DNA from: Sphagnum compactum
Taxonomy: Eukaryota; Bryophyta; Sphagnopsida; Sphagnales
Direction: 5' to 3'
NCBI GenBank assembly: GCA_965153455.1
Contig: OZ234497.1
Coordinates: 17,229,872 to 17,293,871, forward strand
Length of the DNA stretch: 64,000 nucleotides
Shown here: one piece after another, positions 1 to 9,709 of the stretch
How the letters are laid out: every line of letters starts with the position of its first letter
Position numbering within the stretch: the first letter of the stretch is position 1
The notes under the pieces: model-generated
What the model saw: only the letters and a program-made list of their open reading frames with translations
Told to the model about the DNA's origin: nothing
The model's database searches: none
Program-made: the position numbers and the translations under genes

Positions 1-318
1 CACGTTATAGGCGTAAAAGGGCATCCTGGGTTTAGCGCTGGGTCAAAGGAAACGCGGCAAGTTATTGTTCTTCGCTGCTACATAATCCCTTCATAGCAAT
101 CCTGGATGTAGACGATTGTAGTGCCCCTGAAGTATGTCAAGGTGAAGCGCACAAAGAGAGAGAGAGAGAGAGAGAGGAAATTGACATTGAGATTGAGATT
201 TTGCATCATCAGTAGAGTAGCAGCAAGACCCCCGGGGAGGAGGCCCCTGTAACAGATAGCAAAAAGTCCCTGTTTCCACAAAAAAAAGAGAAAAAAGAAA
301 AACCAGATTATAGAAAGC
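1..318 (+). promoter_or_regulatory. Promoter-proximal region and 5' leader of receptor copy 1
   Basis: This stretch is shared with 47446-47773 and partly with 45093-45301. It contains a GA microsatellite at about 151-177, followed by an A-rich leader just before the ATG at 319. The ATG has A at -3 and G at +4, a favourable plant start context. No clear TATA box is visible. The true promoter probably extends left of the window, as copy 2 shows about 200 bp more shared sequence (47249-47445). Confidence 0.5.
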
Positions 319-3300
319 ATGGGTGCAGTAGCAGGGAAGTTCAACGTTTTCTTGAATCATCGAGGACCTGATGTGAAGAAGGACGTCGTTGCTCATCTTC
401 ACGAGGCACTGCTCGATGCTGGGTTGCATCCGTTCACGGATATGGAGTCTCTCGTCAAAGGGCAGCATGGCCAAACCTCCATTTATGAGGCGCTGCGAGG
501 TGCCAGTGTGCATGTGGCACTCCATGATTGTGCTGGACTCTTTGGATTCAGACTTGCTGATTACAATGGGTGAGGCAGCTGCTACCGTCCAACTCACAAA
601 TACCCATCACAGTTCCAGATGACTTACCAGAGCTTTAGGAAAAAATCCCTAATCAAGTGCTTGCAGCCATGCCAAAACTGGGTTGATTTCGATTGTAGTT
701 CATCAGTTTTGGATTGATCTACTTGTGAGAGCTCTAAACGTCGGTGTGCGATGTGGGTGATTGCAGGAATGCAGCTCGATTGAAGAAAGATATTGTAATC
801 GCAGTTCAGAAAGCGTTGCCTCCCAGCGCCCAGCTGCAGCCAGTTGCGAAATATGCAGTGGGATTAGACCAGTCATCCAGGTCCGTGATTGAAACACTAA
901 ACCAGATGGGGGACAACGTTGGGGTTCTGAGTGTGGTGGGCATGGGTGGGATTGGGAAAACCACGCTTGCCACGGAGGTATTCAACCACTTCGCAAAGAA
1001 TGATACTAGCAAGTTTGAGAAACAGAGCTTTCTGAAGAATGTAAGAGAGAATCCAGTTCTGGATTTGCAAAAGCAGTTGGTTCGTGATTTGCTTCAACAG
1101 GATGTCAAAACTAGGGAGGATTTCAACCACTGGTTTAATCTCTTCATGGGCCGAAAAGTGTTGATTGTTATCGACGACATAGATAAGAACCCTCAATTTG
1201 ACCAACTCATTCCTGAAATCAACAAACTTGCTCGGGGTAGCCGAGTCCTCATCACGTCGCGTGATCGGAACCTTGTGGCCAACATCATGGAGAAAGCAGA
1301 GTGCAAACATGCGTGGCATGAAGTGGGACCGTTAAACAAACCAGACGCCAGACAACTCTTCAACAGCCATGCATTCGCCAGCAGCAACGTTACTGACGGC
1401 TTTCATGATGTTGCACAGCGCGTCGCGGACGCTTGTGCTGGCCTCCCACTGGCGTTGGAAGTGATTGGATGCTTTTTGTTTGACAAAAGAAAAGAGCACG
1501 ACTTAGATTGTTGGGAGCAAACAATCAAGACATTGCATGAAGAGAAGGACGTTCTGGACAAGCTCAAGATCAGTTACGACGGTCTTTCTACGGGAGCGAG
1601 CCAGCTCATGTTCTTGGACATTGCCTGCTTCTTCATCGGCAAGCACGAGACAATGGCGATGCAAATCTTCGAATCATGCAGTTACGACTACGACGGACCA
1701 GCAGCGTCCTTCAGCTCACTCATCGACAAGTCTTTAGTGAAGTTGGATGGGGATGGACGTATCGTGATGCATGATCTTCTTCGCGACATGGGACGCGAAG
1801 TGGTGAAGAACCAGTCACTCACAGATAAAGCTCCCCCAAGCCACTTGTGGGATCCTGAGATGGCAGAACGAGTGCTGGCAAACAGAGAGGTAGGTACCAG
1901 TGTTGTGCCCCTTCCAGTTCTTGTGCCCCTTCTTAAGCTAATAAGCACTTCACTGTTGTGGTTTTGGCATGCGAAGGAATTCTCATCGATTTACTGCTTT
2001 GTGGTATTGTGGCTTCTGCAGGGGACAAATAGAGTTCGAGGGCTTTCAGTAGCTGGGAAAGGGAACGGTGCAGCTTGTGTGGCTGAAAACTACACAAGTA
2101 TGAAGGAATTGCATTTTCTTCTACTAGATGGTTGTGATGTGAAGGGCGACTTTTCTACTTGGTCACTGGAATTGAGCTGGCTGCAATGGAGATCCTCGCC
2201 TCTTTCAGCACTACCTTCAAAATTGGACCTTCTCAAATTGGCAGTTCTGGATTTGACTGACAGCAAAAGCTTAACTCGGATTTGGCCCAGCGACTTGGAA
2301 CCTGAGGTAGAATTCTTCTGACTGACTATGCATGCTAATACACAATATAGAGATTTTACTGCATATACATTTCAGATGTGAATTTATGGAGTTCATCACT
2401 TAATATCATGCCAATAGGACGAGTGGTAGGACTTCGTGTCTTCTTTGTAAGTTGTGGCACTACACACGCTTTTAACTTTTGTTGCAACATTTGTTGGATC
2501 ACAGTTTCCCTGTAAGGAGTTGCAAACATTGATCCTTGAAAATTGCAGCGCTCTTGAAGAACTTCCCCAGAATTTTGGGAAATTATCAATACTAAAGGAT
2601 CTGAATATGCGGGGGTGCTCAACATTAGAGGCATTACCTGACTCTATGGGTCAGCTGAGGGAACTGGAACACCTGAACTTATCCGGTTGTGGCAAGTTGG
2701 GGAGTTTACCAGATTCAATCGTGCACTTGTCAAAACTCAAAACAATTCAATTGAATGAATGTACTCAATTGAGAAGTTTGCCAATGGCATTTGGGGAACT
2801 TCAAAGCTTGGTTGAATTTTGGGCTGAGGGAAGTTCCTTATCACATTTACCGGATACATTTTCCTCATTGTCCAATTTGGAACACTTGCATCTGTACAAG
2901 TGCTCACATATTCAAGATCTGCCCCCATCCATGAGTGGACTTGGGAAGTTGAAGGTGTTGCACATGGGGCAGACTAGAGTGCAAACACTTCCAGAGGATT
3001 TTGGGAAGTTGGGAAGCCTTATTGAATTGAATCTTCAAGAATGCGAATCCTTAAAATCACTCCCCGACAATTTTGGACTCCTTTCTGAACTTCGAAAACT
3101 TGTCATGCATCACAACAAAAGCTTTGTCGAACTACCAGAAGGATTCGGAAGACTTCAAGCCCTTGTTGAGCTTGATCTTGGCACTTGCTCAATTGAAGAG
3201 AAGGGATTGTCTTCAGATTTTGGGAACTTAAGTGCACTCAGGACACTTCACTTGCAATACAACAAGCTTGCTACACTTCCTGAAACCTTCAGAGACCTAG

Positions 3301-6300
3301 GAGCCTTGGTCTTCTTGGAAATGCATCATTGTCCAAACCTCAGTGATGTTCAAGCATTGCCGTGGAATTTGGAGCACATGGATATTGGCAACTGTCCCAA
3401 CCTAACAGACATTCCATTCCTGGGAAAGATGAGCTTGCTGAAGAATTTAATACTATGCAACTGCACAAGATTGACACAATTACAAGGCTTGGAATCCTTG
3501 CCTTCTCTGGTGGAAATAAATGTAGCAGGTTGCACCATGTTGGAGAACGTATCAGGTCTTAACCATAACAGGGCATTGGAACAATGCTACTTGAGTGGAA
3601 GTAAGATCTCCATGAAATATGATGACGACTGGTTGAAGGTAAGTGAGGTTGACTTCCACTATCTTTGGATCAATGTTTTGTTAATTGGACACAATGGAGG
3701 CATGTTGATTCACAATTTGCCTCAAGTGCCTCCGTATTTAATCATAGGAGCAATTATATATGTATTGTAGATAACATAACAAAACGACCTTAATTAGGAA
3801 AAGCCAAATCTCATATGAAGATGTGGTGGTGATCAAGGTTCTTAACCCAGGACTACTCTCGTTTAAATAAATTTGAGTTGGAGCCTTTGTTAGTTGAAGG
3901 ATTGGATTAATTTTGCTTCACACAATTTCTTAAAATTTCATAAGTGGGACATATTGAATGATTGAGTTCTACATTGCATTTCTTAACTTGCTTGAGATTT
4001 CAAATGCTATTTTGTAGAAAGAACCAGCAACACAAGTGGTTAGCTACTATGAAGATACCCTAGCATTTGCGCACAATGGCATGGCCCAAAAAGTGACATC
4101 CAAAGTATGGGCCAATGAGCTTTGCATGGAAACCATCGTCACAAACCCAGAAGAATGCATTGCAGTCATCTTCTCATTTGTTGCACACGACCAAGGTTGG
4201 TCTGACTATCCTCTTCACGACGGTCGCTATAACAGTTGGTGCTCCATGGAGGCTCGGATTGTTCGAAACAATGAGGATGTTTACAACAGCAGTTTGTTCC
4301 AATTGCGACATGCTGACAGGAGAGACCAAATGTATTTGTGCACATTGCGAAGGCTACACCCATTTGTGCATGCTTTGCAACATGGAGACAAGATCCGTGT
4401 GTATGCACGGTCAATCTACCCAGGATGGGCCATCACAGTGGAACAAGGGGCAGTGTGTGTGGTGCATGCAACAAAAGGAGAATTGGATCATGAAAAGGTG
4501 CACGTGGTAATGAATGGTGGCAATGAAGCTAACCCAAGTGATAAAAGTGTCAGTGTGTCATTGGCTGATGAGGTGAAGGTGAAGTTGGCAACACTACAAC
4601 TTGCTGATAATCCTAAACCCAGACAATATTTGCTTCAAGTAGCACCAACTTTTGCAGCCCTCCCTGCTGCAACAGCAGGGATACACTTGCGAGATGCACA
4701 AATGGTATATACAATGCCTAGAAGCTTGAGAGACCTACACAACTTGGTCACTTTAAAGATCTACCATTGTCTAAACCTCAATGATGTTGAAGCATTGCCA
4801 CACAGCCTGCAATACCTTGATATCTGTGACTGCCCCAAGCTCATGAGCATTCCATCATTGGACAATTTGAGCTTGTTGAGATCTTTAACATTGTGCAAGT
4901 GCACAAAGTTGACCCAAATACAAGGCCTCGACTCCTTAACTTCTTTGGTGGAAGTGAACTTGACAGGTTGCACCATGTTACAAAATGCACCAGGTCTGAA
5001 TCATAACAACACTTTGGAAAAGTGCTACTTGAGTGGGAGCAAGGTCTCCATGCCATATGACAGCAATTGGTTAAAGGTAGTTGATCAAATCTTCAAATTG
5101 ACCTTACTAAATTTCAATGTGTTGTTGTTTGCTCTTGTTGGTGATTTACAATGTTGCAATGCTAAATCAACAAAAACATTGCAATGTTCTACAGAAGGTT
5201 GGAATGCGGTAGGTGTTTGATGATTGTGTGTTATTGTGAACCCTAGGACTTAAATTTCCTTTGCTACTTGATTAATGCCAACTTCAAGAAGTTCCTATCA
5301 GGTCTTTTATTTGGATGTTGGTCATAATAGTTTAGGATATAATTCTTCACACTCGTTCATGATTGGTTTTTCAATAACGTCACCAAATTCATGTTATAGT
5401 TTTACATTCATCATCTTATGTTGGTAAATTAACACCTAACATTGTTATGTTGCAGAAACAACCAGCTGAACAGGTGGTCAGCTACTACGACAGCACCCTA
5501 GGATTTGCAACCAATGGTATGGCTGTCAAAGTAAAATCCAAAAATGGTCGTGAGTTGTGCATGGAAACCACCGTTACAGAACATAAAGAATGCATTGCAG
5601 TCATCTTCTCCTTTGTGGCACACGATCAAGGTTGGTCTGATTATGCCCATGAACATGGTCGCTACAATAGCCAATCCTCTATGGAGGCTCACATCATTCG
5701 AGACAATGAGGAAATCCAAACTTGTGAATTGTTCAGACTTCGGCATGCTGACAAGAAAGACCAAGTGTATTTGTGCACATTGCGAAAGCTACACCCATTT
5801 GTGAGTGCTTTGCGACATGGAGACAAGATTCGTGTGTACGCACAAACAAGGTACCAGGGATGGACCATCACTGTCGAAGAAGGGGCAGTGTGTGTGTTGC
5901 ATGCTGCTCCAGGGGAGTTGGATCATGAGATATGTGTGGTAGTCAATGGGGGCAATGAGGCCAGCTCAAGTGTTGGTGCAAATTTGTCATCCAAGGAGGT
6001 GAAGGAAAAATTGACAACACTACAATTGGTTGACGATGCATCTCACCAAATGAATACTGTTCAACAGAGAATATTTTCTGTCGATTGGGTCCCGGTTTGT
6101 TTCACTACTTGAACCCAGATCCTTCCCCTGTATATAAGGTTGCTTTGAAATGTTTAATGTATGAATGATTTCCCCATAATTGTGTGTATGAATTTGTATC
6201 AATCACTTATACGATGTTGTGATCAATTTCATGGAATTTCATCTGTTTCATGAGTCTTCAATGAGTATTTGAAATGGAGTTCAAAAGGTTCTGGGAGCTT

Positions 6301-6751
6301 AGAAACTTTGGGTTCATTGCATCAATATGTGCTTAGACGATGTAACTGTTTATCCTGGGATCTCACGTAATGGTATATTGTTTCAAGAAGTGTGCAAATT
6401 GATAAATCTATATGATGTCATTGGCAGGTTGTGAACCCGCAAACTGGCCAACCAATGATATTCCAGTGCAAAGGTTGCAGTTGCAGACCAATTATAACAC
6501 TACGGTGGCACTGTGATATATGTCCAGATTTCAACCTATGTAGCGATTGCCACAAAGCAACTAGTCTCCAACAGCTTCACAACCATGAACATCCCATGTC
6601 TGTTGCTTCAGAACCAGATGGGAGTTTTATCTTCTCTGGACCGAATGCCAATGTTGGTCCTGCCTTGACAAGTGACCCTCGGTTCAACTCCTGGTACTCA
6701 CAACAGCAACGTGTACCTCAAATTGCAGATGGTAAAATTCTACCTCCTTGA
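319..6751 (+). CDS. TIR-NB-ARC-LRR immune receptor with two DQGWS modules and ZZ finger, copy 1 (TIR internally deleted)
   Basis: Modelled exons are 319-569, 767-1889, 2022-2306, 2505-3638, 4018-5076, 5456-6094 and 6428-6751 (1604 codons plus stop), all joining in frame at GT/AG sites. It would be an intracellular nucleotide-binding immune receptor. NB-ARC motifs are complete: P-loop GMGGIGKTT, kinase-2 VLIVIDDID, GSRVLITSRD, GLPLAL and MHDLL. About 15 leucine-rich repeats follow in exon 4. Exons 5 and 6 each begin with a module marked by AHDQGWSDY, and exon 7 encodes a ZZ-type zinc finger. Compared with copy 2, 71 residues are missing in frame from the TIR domain, including the CLDEL segment that carries the catalytic glutamate of plant TIR NADases. 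TIR signalling is therefore probably lost while the rest stays open. The exon 6/7 junction (GTTTGT donor at 6095) is the least certain. Confidence 0.8.
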
Positions 6752-6824
6752 ACTTTGGCTCACATTGGACTCAGAATCAACTGAAGATTTGGCTAGAAGC
6801 TAGAGAAATTATTTCTTTAGTTAT

Positions 6825-8933
6825 ATGTATGACAAGCCAGTAGTTGGTGAAATTGAAGCAGATCGTATGAAGGACGCACATTGCAAGGAACGAACAGTTG
6901 GTGAATCTGAAACTCCTGGAAGCATGTTTGGGAAGTTGGAAACCAATGAAATGGCAACTGATGGTGAAATCGGAACTCCTGGGAGCACGCTTCTGACATT
7001 GGAAACCCATGAGACGCCAACAAGGGGTGAAATTGGAAACCCTGGAAGCATGTTCATGATGTTTGAAACCCATGAGATGCCAGCAAGTGGTGAAATTGGA
7101 ACTCATGAAAGCATTGGTGCAGAGTTGGAAACCCATGAGATGCCAGCAAGTGATGAAATTGGAACTCATGAAAGCATCAGTGCAGAGTTGGAAACCCATG
7201 AGATGCCAACATGTGGTGAAATTCAGTCTCCCGGATTCATGTTTGCAAAGTTGGAAACCCATCAAACGCCAACAGTTGCTGAAATTGAAACCTTGGGGAT
7301 GGACTCCCAAGTATATCAGCATGCTTCTGAATCATTGATTGCTTTTGGCTGGAGATTGTCACTTGAAGATAATGCTTTGGAATTTTTTTTCCCTAATGCT
7401 CATAGCATGTCAAGAATTGTGGGAGTTGGACTCGAATTTGCCAAGGTGGTTGTGAGCACAAGTAATTTAAATGTGCAAATCATTGGCATTGGCAAAACAA
7501 GCTGGAAGAATGTATGGTCCAACTTTACTACACTGGACAAAAAGCTTGAAGTAATAAGCCTTGATGGTGTGACTGGTGCAGGATCGCACAATAACTCATC
7601 AAATGAGTATTTGACAGGTGAAGAAAGTGCAAGTAAGTATGGCGTGGGTTTGTGCTCTGGCAATACAGTTCATGCGCAATTCCCTGATGCCCCACATGAA
7701 AGTGACTATTGCTTGGTTTTGCATTATCTAGTGGAGTATTTGATGCTGAAAAAGGTGGACCTTGACAAGATTGGCGTTCAATGTACTCGAGATGGAGGAG
7801 AAGGATCAAGTAGCCATGGAGGGAACAGTTCAGATCAAGCTAACAACAATGTTACCAGCTTGATTGGACAAGGCCTTTCATACATATCTTATCTTTTTAA
7901 AGGCAAATGGAAATCCAATACTGGTGATGATGAAGATGATCTTCCAGGCTCCAAGAAAGCACAAAACGTGGAGCATGATAGTGCCAAAAAGAACATATGT
8001 AATTTAACTGTTTTGCCGGGTGCTGGAGGTTCCTTTTGCAATAAGGAAGGTACAAAGCTTGAAGAAGCACCGAATGGTTTGGATGATGCATCAGTAAATC
8101 CTAAGCTTGAATTTGAGTTTGACAAGAATGGGAAAATTGGTAAACAAATATATGTTAAAACCACAACAACATTTGATCTAGGGAATGCTGCACCGACAGG
8201 AAAGGTGAAAAATTCGTTTGGATGGTATCATGACGACCTCAAGACAACCTTGAGAAATCCTCAGCGTCTTGCCCAATTGGATTGTTCTTATTTGTTGATG
8301 GGGAATCCCAAAGACACAAAGTCAAGCGTGAGACGAACTCAAACTCACTCTGATAATGATGAATCAGAAGTGGGTGCGGAATTGCAAGTAGGCTACCAAG
8401 GTACTCACCTTAAAGGGAGTTTCAGGAAGAAAGGAACCAAAGGAGTTACATTTGCACAAGAGGAAGCCTATGAGAATTGTACAAGTTCAGATGTGTGGAG
8501 AGGCTTCATATATCAAGACTCGCGTTCAGCAATAAAATCTTCAGCTTGCTGGAAATTCACTTGCAATCTCCCAAGTCCTTTACCGCTTAAAGTTTTAAGC
8601 GATGACAATGAATGGAAAAAATACCTTGGCTCGGGCATGTGTGGAGCATTAGAACCAATCTTTGATACTACATGGTGCATTCAAGAGGAGGACGATACTG
8701 AAAAGTCAGTATATGAGTTTGAAGCAGAAAGAACGTTGAATATGCTGTCAACCATCAATGGGAGGAATGAACGTTTGGAAATAATTCAGAAATACGGGTT
8801 GCGAATGTTTGTCAATCATGCTATGAATCACCTTTCCAATGTGAAAGACAATCATCTCCTTAGGGAATGGGAGAGTGTGTCTGAAGTGATGGTGGTGGGT
8901 TTTGTAACTGTTCTGACATCTAGTTCTGGCTAG
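6825..8933 (+). CDS. Unrecognised 702-codon ORF with N-terminal 21-residue repeats
   Basis: One long open frame. The N-terminal third (residues about 25-160) holds six to seven imperfect 21-residue repeats built around ETHEMPAS and GEIGTHES, acidic and probably unstructured. A non-repetitive part follows, with a Ser/Gly/Asp-rich linker near residue 325 and a C-terminal region rich in Trp and Cys that I cannot assign to a family. A second copy of the repeat exon at 11660 has an AG acceptor in front, and this copy lacks that junction: the homology begins near 6825, right after the receptor's 3' trailer. The real exon may therefore have been truncated and rejoined here, and the apparent ATG at the start may not be used. 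The stop TAG is at 8931-8933. It may once have been one gene with the hydrolase at 9710; a possible donor is GTAACT near 8900. Confidence 0.55.
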   Translation: MYDKPVVGEIEADRMKDAHCKERTVGESETPGSMFGKLETNEMATDGEIGTPGSTLLTLETHETPTRGEIGNPGSMFMMFETHEMPASGEIGTHESIGAELETHEMPASDEIGTHESISAELETHEMPTCGEIQSPGFMFAKLETHQTPTVAEIETLGMDSQVYQHASESLIAFGWRLSLEDNALEFFFPNAHSMSRIVGVGLEFAKVVVSTSNLNVQIIGIGKTSWKNVWSNFTTLDKKLEVISLDGVTGAGSHNNSSNEYLTGEESASKYGVGLCSGNTVHAQFPDAPHESDYCLVLHYLVEYLMLKKVDLDKIGVQCTRDGGEGSSSHGGNSSDQANNNVTSLIGQGLSYISYLFKGKWKSNTGDDEDDLPGSKKAQNVEHDSAKKNICNLTVLPGAGGSFCNKEGTKLEEAPNGLDDASVNPKLEFEFDKNGKIGKQIYVKTTTTFDLGNAAPTGKVKNSFGWYHDDLKTTLRNPQRLAQLDCSYLLMGNPKDTKSSVRRTQTHSDNDESEVGAELQVGYQGTHLKGSFRKKGTKGVTFAQEEAYENCTSSDVWRGFIYQDSRSAIKSSACWKFTCNLPSPLPLKVLSDDNEWKKYLGSGMCGALEPIFDTTWCIQEEDDTEKSVYEFEAERTLNMLSTINGRNERLEIIQKYGLRMFVNHAMNHLSNVKDNHLLREWESVSEVMVVGFVTVLTSSSG
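6898..7297 (+). repeat. 63-bp tandem repeat inside the coding frame (array A)
   Basis: About six imperfect units of 63 bp each encode a 21-residue repeat. The period is a multiple of three, so unit gain or loss keeps the frame. Array B at 11780-12225 has one additional unit. Confidence 0.85.
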
Positions 8934-9709
8934 TTGGATATTGTCAACTCAGAGGAGATTTCCATTGTATATCTAGCCACTGCCAAAGGCTAAGTGCATA
9001 CTAGAGATTGGTCATCATCATTGTCACCAACAGGTAGAGAAAACAAAGCATCGGCATAGAAACAACTGAGAAAATAATTGTGTACCATGTTTGCCCTATA
9101 ACCAAGTATGAGTGTGTCTCAGTACCTTGGTGAGGAGCTACTGCTGGACACGTGGAGATCACCCAGGTACGGATATTTTGACTCTAGTATAGCTGGTGCA
9201 AAGATTTTGAGTTCAATATACTATTCTTGGTTAGTACATCTTTCACCTGCATTGATCCATGTGGCCAACTTTATCTCCATGTGGAATAGTAAGTTGAAGG
9301 GTTGTGATATCTAGTTCAGCTGCTTGGATGAATTTGGTCAGTGTTGAACAATGATTGCATTCAATGTTGCAGCTAGGCATTGGAAATGTGCAAAGATGGG
9401 AATTTCAGTGAAGGTTGTCAGGTGCATTCTCTGTGACGTGTTCTCAGGTCATAGAAATGAGAAATTCAGTTGTTAAGTACTGTCTACCTGAGACTGAGCA
9501 ATGGATTGCTAAGAGGAAAATTCAGTTAGTTTTCACTTGTTACTGAGTCTTAACAATGGATGGCTACAAGAGAAATTCTTCTCCTTAGGTGTGTGCAAAA
9601 GTTGTCAATTATTAGAGTTTGAATGTTTGATCTATTCTTCATGTGTGAAAGATGCTTGTCAATAACTATGACTGACAAATTGGGTCATGCATTTCCTTTT
9701 GATTTGCAG
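8934..9709. other. Interval between the repeat ORF and the hydrolase exon
   Basis: No coding region could be supported here. There is a short 68-codon open frame at 9108-9314 without recognisable features. The sequence could be an intron or a decayed 5' exon of the hydrolase. The 3' edge is a pyrimidine-rich tract ending in GATTTGCAG at 9701-9709, a good splice acceptor. Confidence 0.4.

Larger units (their letters stand above)
1..6825 (+). repeat. Left copy of a ~7-kb segmental duplication
   Basis: Base 1 corresponds to 47446 and the match runs to about 6825/54513, so the left edge is cut by the window. Coding exons are nearly identical and introns are conserved. The offset shifts only at a few indels: 10 nt in the GA microsatellite, 213 nt in the TIR exon, 4 nt near 3770, 3 nt in exon 6 and 13 nt in the last intron. 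This indicates a recent duplication. The two copies are in direct orientation. Confidence 0.95.

Noticed and set aside
897-1319. Antisense 140-codon frame within NB-ARC (also 48565-48987)
   Set aside because: It is the complement of a clearly conserved NB-ARC exon and has no features of its own.
744-2321. Reading NB-ARC and linker as one uninterrupted exon starting at 744
   Set aside because: The start lies inside an intron. Good donor and acceptor sites at 569/767 and 1889/2022 restore the expected TIR-to-NB-ARC and NB-ARC-to-linker joins; I kept intron retention only as a finding.
6777-7322. Long - strand open frame across the 63-bp repeat (also 11694-12260)
   Set aside because: It is the antisense of a period-63 repeat, which keeps any initially open frame open. 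The + strand frame continues into a long non-repetitive frame, the antisense does not.
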